A stretch of 64,000 bases of DNA. Source: Albugo candida. Taxonomy: Eukaryota; Oomycota; Peronosporomycetes; Albuginales; Albuginaceae. A program made the translations under genes and the position numbers. A model generated the notes under the pieces. The model had not been told where the DNA came from, ran no database searches, and saw only the letters and a list, made by a program, of their open reading frames with translations. Positions 1-10,914 of the stretch are shown piece by piece. Location: NCBI GenBank assembly GCA_905220665.1, contig CAJNAR010000170.1, positions 124,001 through 188,000 on the forward strand, in the 5' to 3' direction. How positions within the stretch are numbered: position 1 is the first letter of the stretch; every line of letters starts with the position of its first letter.

Positions 1-813
1 CATTTAGCTCATGCAATCGGAACCCATTCGAATCTTCGGAACGTAATCATGCAGTTGCTACAGCATTTTGGAATAGAAGTTGATCCGCACTTTTACCACA
101 TGGTCGAAAGCATTCCCGAAGAAGAATGGGCGATAGTCGGCACCGGAAGAGACTACTCGTCACATTTTCATGAGAAAATGAGTGGTTTGGAAATCGCCCA
201 GCATCTCGTTCAACAATGCTTTGAAATAGACTTAGAGGAACTTCCAATCGAGGAGTGTGTGTTTGCAGAGCAAGATGGAACCCGTTGCTATCGACTAAAG
301 TATGATGTAAAAGCCGAGATTCCAGATTCACCTTTTCTACATGATGAACCTGAAAGGATGATCGCGATTAACTCGCTCGATTTGAGCACTCAATCACTTT
401 GTGACTTGAAATTTATATGCGAGCTAGTATCCAGTGAGCTGGATGCTGCCGCCGCTTTTGTATCTGTCATTCAGAATGATACGCTCAGAGTAATGGTTGC
501 GCATGGAATTGAATCAGGTACAACAGTCCCACGGGGCGAAAGCTTCTGTGCATACGCATTGACATCCTTCCGACCATTTCTCATCAAAGATGCGCTTTTA
601 GACATTCGCTTTCGTAATTTCAAAATAGTGCGTCAACATAGCGTGCGATGCTATCTATCCTTTCCAATTTTATCGAAAAGTGACCGCATTATCGCTTCCT
701 TCTGCATCATCGATACTCGTCCACGTAAATCCATCACCACAATGCAGTATTCGGTTCTGAAGGCACTCGCTAAGTTTATAGGACATCGATTAACATCTTT
801 GAATAACCAATAA
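1..813 (+). CDS. GAF-domain protein, 3' part (5' end outside window)
   Basis: The reading frame is open from the first base, so the gene probably begins upstream; the first in-window ATG is at 49. From that ATG the protein is 254 residues. Residues about 110-245 read as a GAF fold: an alpha/beta domain with the motifs PRGESFCAYA, a DAL..DIRF stretch and a late SFCIIDTRPRK, as in GAF domains that bind small molecules or mediate dimerisation. Residues 1-100 are acidic and unassigned; in oomycetes GAF domains often follow START or FYVE modules, so the missing N-terminus may hold one (inference). Stop at 811-813. The next gene starts 73 bases downstream on the same strand. Ligand and pathway cannot be read from the sequence. 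Confidence 0.75.
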   Translation, partial: HLAHAIGTHSNLRNVIMQLLQHFGIEVDPHFYHMVESIPEEEWAIVGTGRDYSSHFHEKMSGLEIAQHLVQQCFEIDLEELPIEECVFAEQDGTRCYRLKYDVKAEIPDSPFLHDEPERMIAINSLDLSTQSLCDLKFICELVSSELDAAAAFVSVIQNDTLRVMVAHGIESGTTVPRGESFCAYALTSFRPFLIKDALLDIRFRNFKIVRQHSVRCYLSFPILSKSDRIIASFCIIDTRPRKSITTMQYSVLKALAKFIGHRLTSLNNQ

Positions 814-886
814 ATTTACAAATTAAGTTTTACCGTTCATCTTTGGCTGGACAGCGCTTAGTCAAAATATATATAGCAAGCAGATC

Positions 887-1858
887 ATGGATAAAAACAC
901 TACGAGCACCACTGAGCCTAATCGTGAAAACGCTTTATGGTATCGTGAAACTATTAATCCAGAATTATATCTATCTACTGCTTGTACACGATTCGCATTT
1001 GAAGCACAATCAGACTTTCAAAAGATGCAGATCATAGAGACGCGATCGTTCGGTAAAACACTGGTGTTGGATGGTAAGACTCAGTCCGCGCAGCTCGATG
1101 AAATGGTCTATCATGAGACTCTTGTGCATCCTGCACTACTCTGCCATCCAAATCCAAAGACAGTGTTCATCGGTGGAGGTGGCGAGTTTGCCACTGCACG
1201 AGAAGTGCTCAAGCACAACTCTGTGGAAAAAGTCGTCATGGTAGACATCGACGAGCTTGTGTGTAATTTGTGCCGCAAAGAGATGCCGGAATGGAACGAT
1301 GGAGCCTACGAAGACCCTCGCACTGAGGTTCATTATGCTGACGCGCACGCCTTTTTGAAACAATATGACGGAACGTTCGACGTGATTATTATGGATATTG
1401 CGGATCCTATTGAAGCGGGACCTGGATACGTGCTATATACGCAGGAATTTTATCAGTACGCACAAACAAAGCTGAACAAAAATGGAGTTCTTGTCACACA
1501 ATCTGGACCAGGAGCGTTGTACAATTGGCATGAATGCTTTGCATCCATACACGCAACGTTAAAGACTGCGTTTAGTACTGTATTACCGTTTACGGTCGAC
1601 ATTCCGTCGTTTGGATGCGTATGGGCTTTTAATTTGGCGCTGAACGATCAAGACGGTGGAGAAGATGCTGTCTCACTCATAAGAGAACGCTGTGCTAAAG
1701 ATACGGATGTATTGATTGCGGATCGTTTGAGCAAACCGTTGAAATTCTACGATGGAGTTAGCCACAAGGGGATTTTTGGCGTGCCTAAAGCGATACGGGA
1801 AGCTGTTGAGAAGGAGACAAGAGTAATCACGGTCGATAATCCCGTCTTCATGCCTTAA
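887..1858 (+). CDS. Thermospermine/spermidine synthase-type aminopropyltransferase
   Basis: This single-exon gene encodes 323 residues of the polyamine aminopropyltransferase family, cytosolic enzymes that transfer an aminopropyl group from decarboxylated S-adenosylmethionine to a polyamine. Visible family motifs are the glycine-rich nucleotide loop IGGGGEFATAREVLKH (about 97-112), the acidic MVDID strand that binds the ribose, and the DIADPIEAGP segment followed by LYTQEFY. The DxADPxExGP wording and the later VTQSGPGALYNWHE segment resemble plant thermospermine synthase (ACL5) more than spermidine synthase, where DSSDPxGPA is usual. The putrescine/spermidine choice is therefore inferred as thermospermine. 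No signal peptide is present. The start ATG at 887 gives the normal family length. The 3' end lies only 22 bases from the convergent EF-Ts gene. Confidence 0.9.
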   Translation: MDKNTTSTTEPNRENALWYRETINPELYLSTACTRFAFEAQSDFQKMQIIETRSFGKTLVLDGKTQSAQLDEMVYHETLVHPALLCHPNPKTVFIGGGGEFATAREVLKHNSVEKVVMVDIDELVCNLCRKEMPEWNDGAYEDPRTEVHYADAHAFLKQYDGTFDVIIMDIADPIEAGPGYVLYTQEFYQYAQTKLNKNGVLVTQSGPGALYNWHECFASIHATLKTAFSTVLPFTVDIPSFGCVWAFNLALNDQDGGEDAVSLIRERCAKDTDVLIADRLSKPLKFYDGVSHKGIFGVPKAIREAVEKETRVITVDNPVFMP

Positions 1859-1880
1859 AAGGAGATAGATTCATCAAAAA

Positions 1881-2971
1881 TCAATCACTTTTTCTATCCA
1901 AATTCTCAGTTTCTTCGCCAACTTCAAAGCGTTGAAAGCCTTCGATTTTCACAGGAACGCCCACATCATTGCTCAATATCTCTAGGACTTTGCAAACTTT
2001 CGGATTGCCATCATGGATCAAATGATTTTGCTCGACCAACGTGACTTCGCTGTAATACTTTTCTAATTTTCCCTCAATCATCTTCTTTACAATGGAGGGT
2101 GGTTTCCCACATTCTTGTACTTGTTCCGAAAGTATTCTTCTTTCGTTTTCGATTACGTCCTTTGGAATCGAATTGGGATCAAGATACTTTGGCTTTGCCG
2201 CAGCAATGTGCATCGCAAGTTGTTGCCCGGCTTTTTTTATGAGTTCTTGTTTGTTTGTATCGATCGTCCCTGGGAAAGAGATGGCGACCAGCGCACCAAT
2301 TCGACCAAGATGTTTCCCGATACTATTGTGCAAGTAACTAGCATTCCCTGCATTCAGAAAAGACTGTGACATTGTACGTAAAGGTCTGCGTACCTCGCAA
2401 TGATTCCTTCATCGACTCGAACTTTGCATGCACGTTGGATGACGATATTCTCGCCAACCTTGCCAACAAGTTGAGGAATGATCTGTGCGAGCTGTGCAGA
2501 TTGTCCATTTTCATTGCCCACAGACAAAGCCAGTAAGGATTCTTTCGCAAGTAATTCCTTCCAACTCTCTTTCATTTGGCAAGAGGATTGAACAGATGAA
2601 GCAATTGAAGCCACAAACGTCTGGAATTTTTCGTTTCTTGCAACAAAGTCCGTCTCGCTGTTGACTTGCACCATTGCGGCGATATTATTACCAACACTTA
2701 TTCCAACTAGACCCTCTAATGTAGAGCGGGTGCTTTTTGCGGTCGCAGAGGCGATACCCTTTTTTCGAAGCCATTCGAAAGCGCCATCGTAATCACCCCG
2801 AGAAGCCACCAGAGCGCTTTTAACGTCTTTGAATGGAGCTTCAGTGGCAATGCGAAGTTTTTTAATCATATTTAGATCGGGTTTGAACAGCGATCTCTGC
2901 ATCGTGCTATGGGCGCGCGCAGTTGTGTGCGCGTATACTGCATTTTGACAAAGTAGTCGACGTAGTGGCAT
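1881..2971 (-). CDS. tsfm: Mitochondrial translation elongation factor Ts
   Basis: Two exons, complement(1881..2337, 2394..2971), give 344 residues. The 56-base intron (GTACGC...CTAG) joins GIIA to SYLHN, restoring the EF-Ts core-dimerisation sequence; without it the frame stops. EF-Ts recycles GDP from EF-Tu in organelle translation. The N-terminal domain is visible as IKKLR..TEAPFKDVKSAL followed by the AFEWLRKKGIA helix and the nearly invariant NSETDFVARN. The C-terminal half has AMHIAAAKPKYL and FQRFEVGE. The first ~35 residues are Arg/Ala/Ser rich and lack acidic residues, as expected for a mitochondrial presequence. I chose ATG 2971; the frame is open a little further but only with a TTG. 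The gene is divergent from the UBX gene, with 98 bases between the start codons. Confidence 0.93.
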
Positions 2972-3069
2972 TTTGGTGTCCAACCACTTAAGTGACTTCA
3001 GTTTTGTGAAGTACAGTGATTCAGGCTACAGTACCGTTTACTTCAAAATCAAGAAGAGATTCTCTCGTT

Positions 3070-4984
3070 ATGTCGCAGCAATTGTCAGCAGATGCATTGC
3101 CTTCGTACGTCGCTTGATTTTAATCAGAATGCTTCCATTGTCATGATAATGAAATCTATATAGATTCATGAACATAACGGGAACTGATACAGCTACCGCG
3201 ACGCAGTATTTAGAGGTATCGGATCGCTTCATTGCTCTCAACTACAGCCTTGTCGATGTTCATACATCTTTTCGCTGTATAGCTGACCAATTGGAACCTA
3301 GAAGAATCTGTAAGGTCTGCAGATTGTATGATGACTGTCCTAAGAAGCGATTCAGGTGAATTTATATATGGAAAGTGGAGCGGAAGACGGTCATGCAACA
3401 ACTATGCAGCAAGATACAGCAAATTCGCCACATTCGGGGAGTAACATCAAGTGAGGATTTATTGAAATATGGGTTTTGTAATTAAAACGTGCTTACCGAC
3501 ATATAGTGATGATGTACGCGCGCCCGACCCGTCCAAACGACAGCGACTTGTAGGAGCAGATTTGAATTTTGGTACTCCGTTGCTCCTTCACAATAGTGTT
3601 ATTCATTGGGCAAATTTGATTCCATTTCCAAATAGAGGCACCTCAACGAAGAAGTCAGAATCGATTTCGCGATTTTGCTGCTGAAAGTGTTGCAGCAGCT
3701 ATCTCTTCGGATGGAATGATCTCATCAGCGTTTCAAGGTTCGTTGCGAACTGCGACTTCTACGCGGTGGATAGAAACCAAATTTTTTGTTAACAAGGAGA
3801 GGCATCAAGTCAGTCTTCTCAGAATCTAAACGCTTTATTCAAACCGCCTTCAGAACTTACATTCGACGGAAGTTATGCTGAAGTTAGTCGAGTATCTTGC
3901 GTTTAATCAACCAAAATTTATGATGTCCTCACAATAGGCTCGACAAGCAGCAAAAAGTGCCGCTAAATGGCTGCTAGTGAACATTCAAGATGAAATTGTT
4001 TTTGCAAGTCATATGCTGAACAGAGACACGTGGTCGGATGATGTGGTTCAAAATTTAGTTGCTAGTGGATTCATTTTTTGGCAGGTATGAAAACATTTCC
4101 GCTATCTGTTTCTGTGAGATTGAGATAGTACGTTTAGAGCTTTTGGGCATCAGAATCGGGGAAAAAAGTTTGTGCATTGTACCAAATCGACCGCGACTGC
4201 TTGCCGTTTATTGGAATTATACATCCTCGAACTGGAGAGATATTGGCTCAATGGAATGGCTTTGTGGAACCTACTATCCTTGTCGAAAAAAGTGGGTGTT
4301 GATGCTACGTAGAGGAATACTTTTTACTGATTCAATGGTGACGCAGTAAGTGACTTCTGCTGTCAAAATATTCTCGAAAATACAGTAGAAAAGGAGACGA
4401 TCAACTTGGTGGAAGAGGTGGCGATCATATGGTTATAATTGTCGCTATGAGCATTTCACTGGCTTTTGCTTGTCTTAGGATTCACGTGAAAGTCTCGATG
4501 AGAACGAAGATCCGAATCTAGCTGCAGCTATTGCTGCATCCTTGGAAGAAAAATCCAAATCTATGCACGATGTTGATGAGGAGATGAAGGATGATCAAAG
4601 TATTGACATGCTGCCAACTGAACCATCAGGTTTAACAACTACTTGATGTGCATTCTTCAACGACCTAATACAATCTTGTAGCGACGGATCCAAATGTCAC
4701 GCGAATCCAAATAAGGTGTCCAGATGGCACAAGAATGATTCGGCGATTCTACAAAAGCGACCCAATCTCCATCTTACGGACATTTGTCAAAGAAAATGTA
4801 AGGATCTCCCCTTAAATTGGATTTTCTTGATGAATCCTTTGGCGTTGTATAGGTCCAGGAAGCGCGGGCTCGACCATTTGCTCTTAGAAGAGCGTATCCT
4901 CCTGCAGCGATTGATTGCAACGGTTCAGAGGCTCTGAGTGATAGAAACCTTGAGAACGCTGTTTTACATGTTGACTGGATTTGA
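3070..4984 (+). CDS. UBXN7-like p97/CDC48 adaptor (UBA-UAS-UBX)
   Basis: Thirteen exons can be assembled: 3070-3104, 3164-3215, 3283-3309, 3356-3450, 3507-3595, 3636-3737, 3797-3882, 3938-4084, 4138-4291, 4347-4408, 4479-4629, 4682-4797, 4853-4984, summing to 415 residues with all phases consistent. The N-terminal UBA domain contains MNITGTD and LTNWNLEESVNLYME. A central thioredoxin-like UAS domain has WLLVNIQ, LNRDTWS, FIFWQ and HPRTGEIL. A UIM-like helix (PNLAAAIAASLEE) follows, then a C-terminal UBX domain (IRCPDGTRMIRRF ... RRAYPPAAI ... VLHVDWI). Human UBXN7 links ubiquitylated cullin substrates to p97, and the same role is inferred here. Introns are 40-70 bases; the exon 9/10 junction (4292-4346) is the least certain. 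No single frame covers more than a fragment, so simple ORF calling would miss the gene. Confidence 0.88.
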
Positions 4985-5057
4985 TCAAGTAGTTTGCAAA
5001 TTGCTCTTTGAATGATTTCGTGTTCTTTTTCAATGCGTCGTATCCTCTTCACTTGGA

Positions 5058-5662
5058 ATGAGTGGTACAGGAGAGAAGATGCAGCGTATCCGGAGAACCC
5101 GATCGGTACCCCCTGTTTCCGTTGCACGAAATGCTCACGTCGCCAAGAAAAACTCAGAAGCTACAATGCGTCGTTATCGTTGCATGTCTAGAATATAAAA
5201 TCACTTGCATGTTTTTATGCTCAATCGTGCATGCATTTATTTGTTTCTTCTCTAGTACAGCTGCAAGGCATGCTGCACTCATGCCGCGCTCTTTCAATCT
5301 ACTTTTAGAAACCGCTCACAATCACATGGAACCGAAGTGGCTCCATCTCTGAGACAAAAGAGCCATGCTTTTTATCATGAGTGCCGTTACGTGGCGACCT
5401 GACGCCGGCCTCAGTAGTTGGAAGATAGGATATAATCAACTATCCGGTTCCAGTCAAGTTAGCTGCACGGAAACCTCATCGAACTTGCTAGGTACTCTTC
5501 TGCGACTTACATTGCAGTTCATAGGTTCTTTATCTCGATTCCATACGGTTCCCATACTACGGCGACGTTGTCCGTTTACCAGGTCTATCGAAATAATTAT
5601 CAGACGACTATACGCAGTCATTGTAGCTCGCAATTCGACTATATCGATGACCTAATTGATGG
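5058..5662 (+). CDS. Possible small spliced gene, function unknown
   Basis: Coding-like segments occur in three frames. The first starts at ATG 5058, is basic (MQRIRRTRSVPPV) and runs to about 5185, where a GT donor is available; acceptors lie at 5255 and 5260. A second segment to about 5390 is cysteine and histidine bearing (CKACCTH...FYHECRYVA). A third from about 5500 to the TGA at 5662 begins with YSSATYIAVHRFF, is rich in aromatic residues and ends acidic (FDYIDDLIDG). I could not find a set of splice sites that fits all three, and I recognise no family. It may be one gene with two introns, part of a decayed gene, or chance. It lies 73 bases beyond the UBX gene stop. Confidence 0.3.
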
Positions 5663-5746
5663 TTGATAAAAGCGGATCGTAGCATTTGTATTATGAATAA
5701 GGACGAATATATCAGTGTAGTCGACTACAATACGCACAACGCAGAC

Positions 5747-5794
5747 CGAGCACTAGCACTAGCACCAGCACAGTAGCACATTAGCACATTAGCC
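5747..5794. repeat. Imperfect GCACTA/GCACAT hexamer array
   Basis: A run of related six- to eight-base units (AGCACT, AGCACC, AGCACA, TAGCACAT twice) fills about 48 bases in the noncoding stretch 5663-6246. It looks like a degenerate microsatellite; no function is apparent. The rest of that ~580-base stretch shows no gene I can support. Confidence 0.6.
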
Positions 5795-6246
5795 ACCTAT
5801 AATGCGACTAAGATCAACAGCACGAATGCATTTTGAATCAAATTGAAGCAGATGCGATAAACTAGCTCGAACCACTGATCTACTTTTCCAATCATACAAT
5901 CTGCGCAAATCGATCAAAGCTTCATAATCTGTTCAATAACTGTTCGATTAAACCTTCGTATAACTTGTTTATCGGTTGCGCTGTTGTAAGTGCATACATT
6001 TGAAAATACTTCTTTCCTGCTAACCGCACTTAGTGATACCAACTCGCTACAGTGTGATTCTATGCAGTAAGTGGTCAAAATTTCATTTTTGATTGCGATT
6101 ACACGACGTATTCGAATTCTCTTCCATTCGTTCATAATCGATTTCAACACATATGGAAGTCACAACATGTTACTACAAATTTGGTATGGCGACTAGCGTG
6201 CTATCTGCATAAAAGGGATAGTGAGTTCGTGGAAGAATCATACCTC

Positions 6247-7327
6247 ATGGCAGTCGATGAAGTTGATGATCTCGGCATTATAAAATTACTTCTCAGTGCC
6301 AGACTTTGCCAGTCCTGCATGATCAATAAGGCAGGAGTGTCAATTGTCTCTTTTGAAGAGGTCACTTCTTTGGTTTTGGTATGTAACATCCGTTCTTTAA
6401 TTCATGGCCTAGTACGAGTTCTGATGCAGTGCAACAACCTCGACGAATGCCCCAATCTGCATTGTCTTCGACGACGTGAGCTACAACTATCAAAATCAAA
6501 CAGTGTGACTGATCGCACGCCCCTCGGCATAGATCCCAAGTTTGTGGACTTGTTGAAAAGTTTATCCTCCAAAGAATCTCACATAAATGAACTCAAATTT
6601 GTAAAACTGTTGCAGGATTATAATTTTTATGTGATTGCTGTCCCAGCTAGAAAAATGGAACAGGTACCGCAAGGTTTTGGGCACGATACGCTTTTTCAAT
6701 CGAATGATATCGTTTTATGTATATCACGAAAGGCTGAATTGGTGACAGCCGACTGCAGAATCTGCATGAGACAAGCAAGCAGTTTGGGAGCGATTGCTGA
6801 AATTCCAGTTATGAAGCATGGAATAGATTATATCATGAATGTGCTGTCTATAAAAGTCAGATATGGTAATGTAGAACTGAATTGGGATGTGTCCTTTACC
6901 CAAGACAAAGGTGATTGACAATCATCTTTGTAACAAAAGCGACCATGAGAAATCCAAAAGGCCAATGTCAGAAGAGATAAGTCCAAAGCCAGATGTTTTC
7001 TCCATGGCGACGTTTGTTCGAGTTGAGTTCGAACCAAGTTTGGGTGTTGCCAATACGTACGTTATGGATTGCATGAGATGCCTTGCATTCAATGCTGGTG
7101 AAACTGCATATTGGATGAACATTGGCGTGATGCCTTCACAACACGCGTATTTCTTGGTCTCGTACAAGGTTCAACCTCAGGAAGCTGGAGTAGAACAGCG
7201 GTTGATTAAATGTTTAACTATGGAAAAGTGTCGGAACAACGAAGCGAGTGCGACAGACATTTCTACAATCAGTTTGAGCCGTCACCAACAATTGAAACTT
7301 AAATCTCTTCTGACCGTCTTAATCTGA
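6247..7327 (+). CDS. Uncharacterised protein, two exons
   Basis: Exons 6247-6910 and 6972-7327 join in phase through a 61-base GT-AG intron to give 339 residues; the first ATG of the open frame is 6247, and open sequence continues upstream to 6181 without an ATG. I do not recognise a family. Visible features are alternating hydrophobic strands (FYVIAVPARK, DIVLCISRKAELV, AYFLVSYKV), a central polar stretch and several cysteines; there is no signal peptide, transmembrane helix or low-complexity region. Codon use is similar to neighbouring genes. A further coding-like segment at 7328-7592 in another frame (YYVRT..., then ...SAITFHIEYKDALMENL) could be a third exon, which would move the stop to 7592. 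Confidence 0.42.
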
Positions 7328-7829
7328 GCACAAAATGTCTACCAGACATCTCGGCTAACTCTGCGATGTGTGTTATGGCTTACTTTAGAAGCGAGATATT
7401 ATGTAAGAACCATTTGAAAAGAACCATTCGTAAGGTCTCGGCAATCACCTTCCATATTGAATATAAGGATGCACTGATGGAAAATCTCAAGCATAGTATC
7501 TCCAGGTACGGGCTTCGATGTTGCGATAAGGTTGTGTTTATCCCCGACAAAATATGCGAGTATGAATATCAGCAACACGCATGGAAATCATGAGAAAATG
7601 AGAATTTTATTTTGCACTAGTTTCAAAGAACTGACACAATTCCTTTCGAGATCGAAACCAGCTCTTCACACTTTGCGCTGAATATCGTGCGCCTTGAAAT
7701 CTCGTCACCATTGTATGGCATGTTTTGCTCTTCTCCATGAAGTACTGGTTGTATCAGTGGTGGACAATGCCGTATGGATGGTCGAATCATAGGCTGAAGA
7801 TCAGCATTGTAAGTGTTCCTGGAAAGTGG

Positions 7830-8282
7830 CTGAGAGATTCGCGTATCCCGAAGCAAACTTACCGCGACAAATTACGTTGAAGGACGTAAAGTTGCATCTT
7901 GAGAAATTTGGAAATTACAGAGCCCGAGGGAATGTGAATTTAGCCCTCGCACTAAGATATCCTCTCCAGAAGCGTAAAAGGAAGTTATATAACTACTACC
8001 CTTGAAAAATAGGAAAAAGGTTTCCTCGCATCGTGCTTTAATAAGCTTGACAGGCTATAAACATGTGGTGTATGAGTTGGAGACGCAATTTTGCCGGTGG
8101 TACCGCTGCTGGCCAGTATGTTACGTTCAGCATGTCTAAGATGCGTCGCTTACGGGAATATTCAACTAGGCGAAGAGTCAGAGTTATCACTGTCGTGTCT
8201 ATCTTGTCTTGCGGAGATTAAAGACATTGATAAAGAGGTGGTAAGTCGAGCGAAAAGCCTTCAAACACGTGCAAAAACGTGA
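7830..8282 (+). pseudogene. DIX-domain-like remnant or unresolved spliced gene
   Basis: From about 7832 the translation FAYPEANLPRQ then ITLKDVKLHLEKFGNYR looks like the start of a DIX domain, the head-to-tail polymerising domain of Axin and Dishevelled that oomycetes also carry in several proteins (ITL.DVK followed by G.Y.FR is the pattern I rely on). The expected second half can be seen only in another frame around 8072-8125 (EVGDAILPVVPLLASML), with an in-frame stop and no convincing splice sites between. That frame stays open to 8282. Either I am missing introns or the copy is decayed. No start codon region is obvious upstream. Confidence 0.3.
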
Positions 8283-9669
8283 TCCTACACACTATTGAGC
8301 CTGTGCGTCGCCAAGTTCCATGAAAGTAGAATTGATACTTTTCATCACGCATGCTGCCTACGTGATGATTGGTAGCGTCCGAGTAAAAATGTCGGCCTCC
8401 TGACTCTCGAGTCGATGTAGATAATGAATGTGGGCAGCTGCATTCCTGGATAGTCTCGGGCCCACTAGTAACGACGCATCAAGAGACCTTTTCACGTGCA
8501 TAGGGCAGTCGATAGAATTCGCCTATCGTAAGCCTTACATTCCACACACTTAAATGCTCCAACACGACTGCAATTCGTCGCAAGCAGCACGTGCAATCAC
8601 CTACAACACTTCAGTCCAACTAGTTTAGCGTACGCTCTATACTTTCTCATCTTCCCTTTGAGATTCTCTAGTATACGAATCCATCTATATGTTCCCTGTT
8701 CCTAGTCAGAAAAACATTCATTGACAAGGACAAAAAACAGTCGGAAAAATCATTTTATAGTATGCTTACGTACAGTACGACGTTTTATTTCGAGCGAATA
8801 TCGTGGCATTATTCGACAACAAGCTAACAACATTCATGCAACATTACAGAATCGACCGCTTGTGAGCGCATCCCTGGTTATCTTTCGATAGCAACACCTT
8901 TCTTGCTTCAAATTGAGTCGCTCTGAAGCCACCGCGTCTTCCCCTCACGTTGCCTTTGGTGGGCACGCAGGATTTACGCTAATTACGTGAAGTTCGGTGC
9001 ATCTCTCACTTGTTCAACGTGTTCTATAATGGCAAGTAAGACTTCGATACGAGCTGGATGCTGGTCCCTCTTTGGCGGGACTCCTTGGTTACAGCCACTC
9101 ATTTGCATCGGAAGCCTATAAAGAGTATCGCACTCCTAGATGTTCATGTTTCTCACACAAATCTCAGGATCTTTGTCGCTTTTTGCACACATGAAGCTAA
9201 TTCAAAATCTGCTAAGTTTACTCGCACCGATTTTAGGTTTTAGTTAATGTCAATAACGTACAACAACGTATTCCCTCAAGCTATTGCCGTTTTTTTACCA
9301 GAATAAATTTATTTGATGTGAGTCACACGAAAGGGGATGTCGATTGCATCCTTAATGCTCATTCATTGTTGGTTGAAAACTCGTGCTATACATTTCGTGC
9401 AAAATTTTTGATACACTAGACTCCAAAATTCAACCTTCATTCCATTGCACTCGGCTTTTTTCTAGCAGTCGATTTCACTGTATTCTACGTAGCCTGCAAC
9501 GCACCTAACAAAAACGTCCATCAGACAGATCTGGTTAAGTGGACTGTACAAATGGATACATTTCAATTTATCATTTTTGTGTGAATTACACTGAATTATC
9601 GATTTGTATTGGGCAGTACACTATTCAATTCGAAATTCGAATAACGTCCTTGGAGCCACCTTTGGCTTA
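8283..9669. other. Intergenic stretch, nothing supported
   Basis: About 1.4 kb with stops in all frames and only short chance frames. I see no tRNA, repeat array or recognisable element. The end nearest 9669 is the 3' flank of the desaturase. Confidence 0.6.
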
Positions 9670-10914
9670 TCACAGTGCGCGCTTGTAAAAGACGATTTTT
9701 TCGTTGTCATCAATAAATTTGCAATTGGAAAATGAGCGCCAGAGTGCTCGAATAGTTGGAGTGTTATCGACCATGTAAAAATCCCCCAGAACAGGTTTGA
9801 TTGCATTTGTAGCTTCATGAGCGTGGTAAAATGGGACGCTTGAGAAGAGATGGTGTAAGACGTGGGTGTCGTTTACGTGATGGACGGCAGCATCAACATA
9901 GGATCCGAGCGAGCGATCGACACTACACAGAGCTCCACGCATCCAGTTCCATTCCGTGTCTCGAAAATGAGGTACAAATGTATCGGTGTGGTGCATATAA
10001 GTGATCAGTACCAGATATGCGTTCATGATCATAAAGGGGACGAAATAGAGATTGAACATTGTGTCAAATGAGGTACGATAAACTCCATAACCTAGCAATC
10101 CAATAAAAAAGAAAACGACCGCATCGCTCATCCAAATCATCCAGCGTTCTTTATCTCGGTACATGACAGCGTAAGGATTGTAATGACAGGCTGCTTTTCC
10201 AGTGTACCTCTCAGGTCCCGCGGCATTAAACACAAGATAACCAGGTATCCAGCCAACGGTAAACATTACAATCATTCTCCAGATGATGTACAGGGACGAT
10301 TGTTCCAGGCTCTCGCTCCATATCCGCCTTTCATATGTAGACTTTGTTGGTGGAACAAAGACTTCATCACATTCGATATTAGCCGCGTTTGCATGATGAC
10401 GGCGATGCGATATACGCCATCCGTGATAAGGCACCAAAAAAGCCCCATGTAAGATCATACCAATAGCGTTATTCAATAACGTGAATTCGGAGAAAGCCTG
10501 GTGACCGCATTCGTGAGCGATAGTCCATAGACCCATCATATGAACTCCTTGAAAAGACCAGTACACTGGCCAGACAAAAAATCGTAACGCATTCGGGAGA
10601 GCTGTGATATGTGTTGCAAGGTACAACAATGATGAACATATAATCAAATCTTTGATCAAGTAATACAGCGACGTTCCGAGTTCTCTCTTGAAACAATGAG
10701 GAGGAATGGCCTTGCGTATATCGTCCAATGTAAATTTCGGCTTCTCCAGCGGAAATGCCGGTGGGGCGCCTTCAACATGTACATACCCTGCTTCTGCTAG
10801 CGATACAACTCGATCCTGATACGCGCTCCTTTCGACTGATCCGGATGCATTCGTTTTTTCTGCATGTGTTTCTGCCGGTGCAGTTTTTCGGACGTTTGAT
10901 CTGATTGCTGTCAT
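9670..10914 (-). CDS. Membrane fatty acid desaturase, delta-12 (FAD2) type
   Basis: A single-exon gene of 414 residues. It has the three histidine boxes that bind the di-iron centre of membrane acyl desaturases: HECGH (about residue 140), HRRHH (about 176) and HVLHH (about 340), with the spacing and context of plant and oomycete delta-12/omega-3 enzymes (AHECGHQAFS, PYHGWRISHRRHHANA, DTHVLHHLFS). Hydrophobic pairs flank the boxes, so it should be an ER membrane protein acting on oleoyl lipids at the delta-12 position. The sequence cannot decide between delta-12 and omega-3 specificity. A polar N-terminus of about 60 residues precedes FTLDDIRKAIPPHCF, the usual cytosolic entry motif. ATG 10914 is the only sensible start. 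Upstream flank 10915-12329 is noncoding. Confidence 0.93.
   Translation of the reverse strand: MTAIRSNVRKTAPAETHAEKTNASGSVERSAYQDRVVSLAEAGYVHVEGAPPAFPLEKPKFTLDDIRKAIPPHCFKRELGTSLYYLIKDLIICSSLLYLATHITALPNALRFFVWPVYWSFQGVHMMGLWTIAHECGHQAFSEFTLLNNAIGMILHGAFLVPYHGWRISHRRHHANAANIECDEVFVPPTKSTYERRIWSESLEQSSLYIIWRMIVMFTVGWIPGYLVFNAAGPERYTGKAACHYNPYAVMYRDKERWMIWMSDAVVFFFIGLLGYGVYRTSFDTMFNLYFVPFMIMNAYLVLITYMHHTDTFVPHFRDTEWNWMRGALCSVDRSLGSYVDAAVHHVNDTHVLHHLFSSVPFYHAHEATNAIKPVLGDFYMVDNTPTIRALWRSFSNCKFIDDNEKIVFYKRAL

Noticed and set aside
2338..2393. Apparent frameshift in EF-Ts
   Set aside because: An intron with canonical ends restores the conserved A-SYLHN sequence exactly, so no damage needs to be assumed.
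4774..5127. Minus-strand frame of 117 codons
   Set aside because: It is antisense to the UBX domain exons, whose coding identity is clear.
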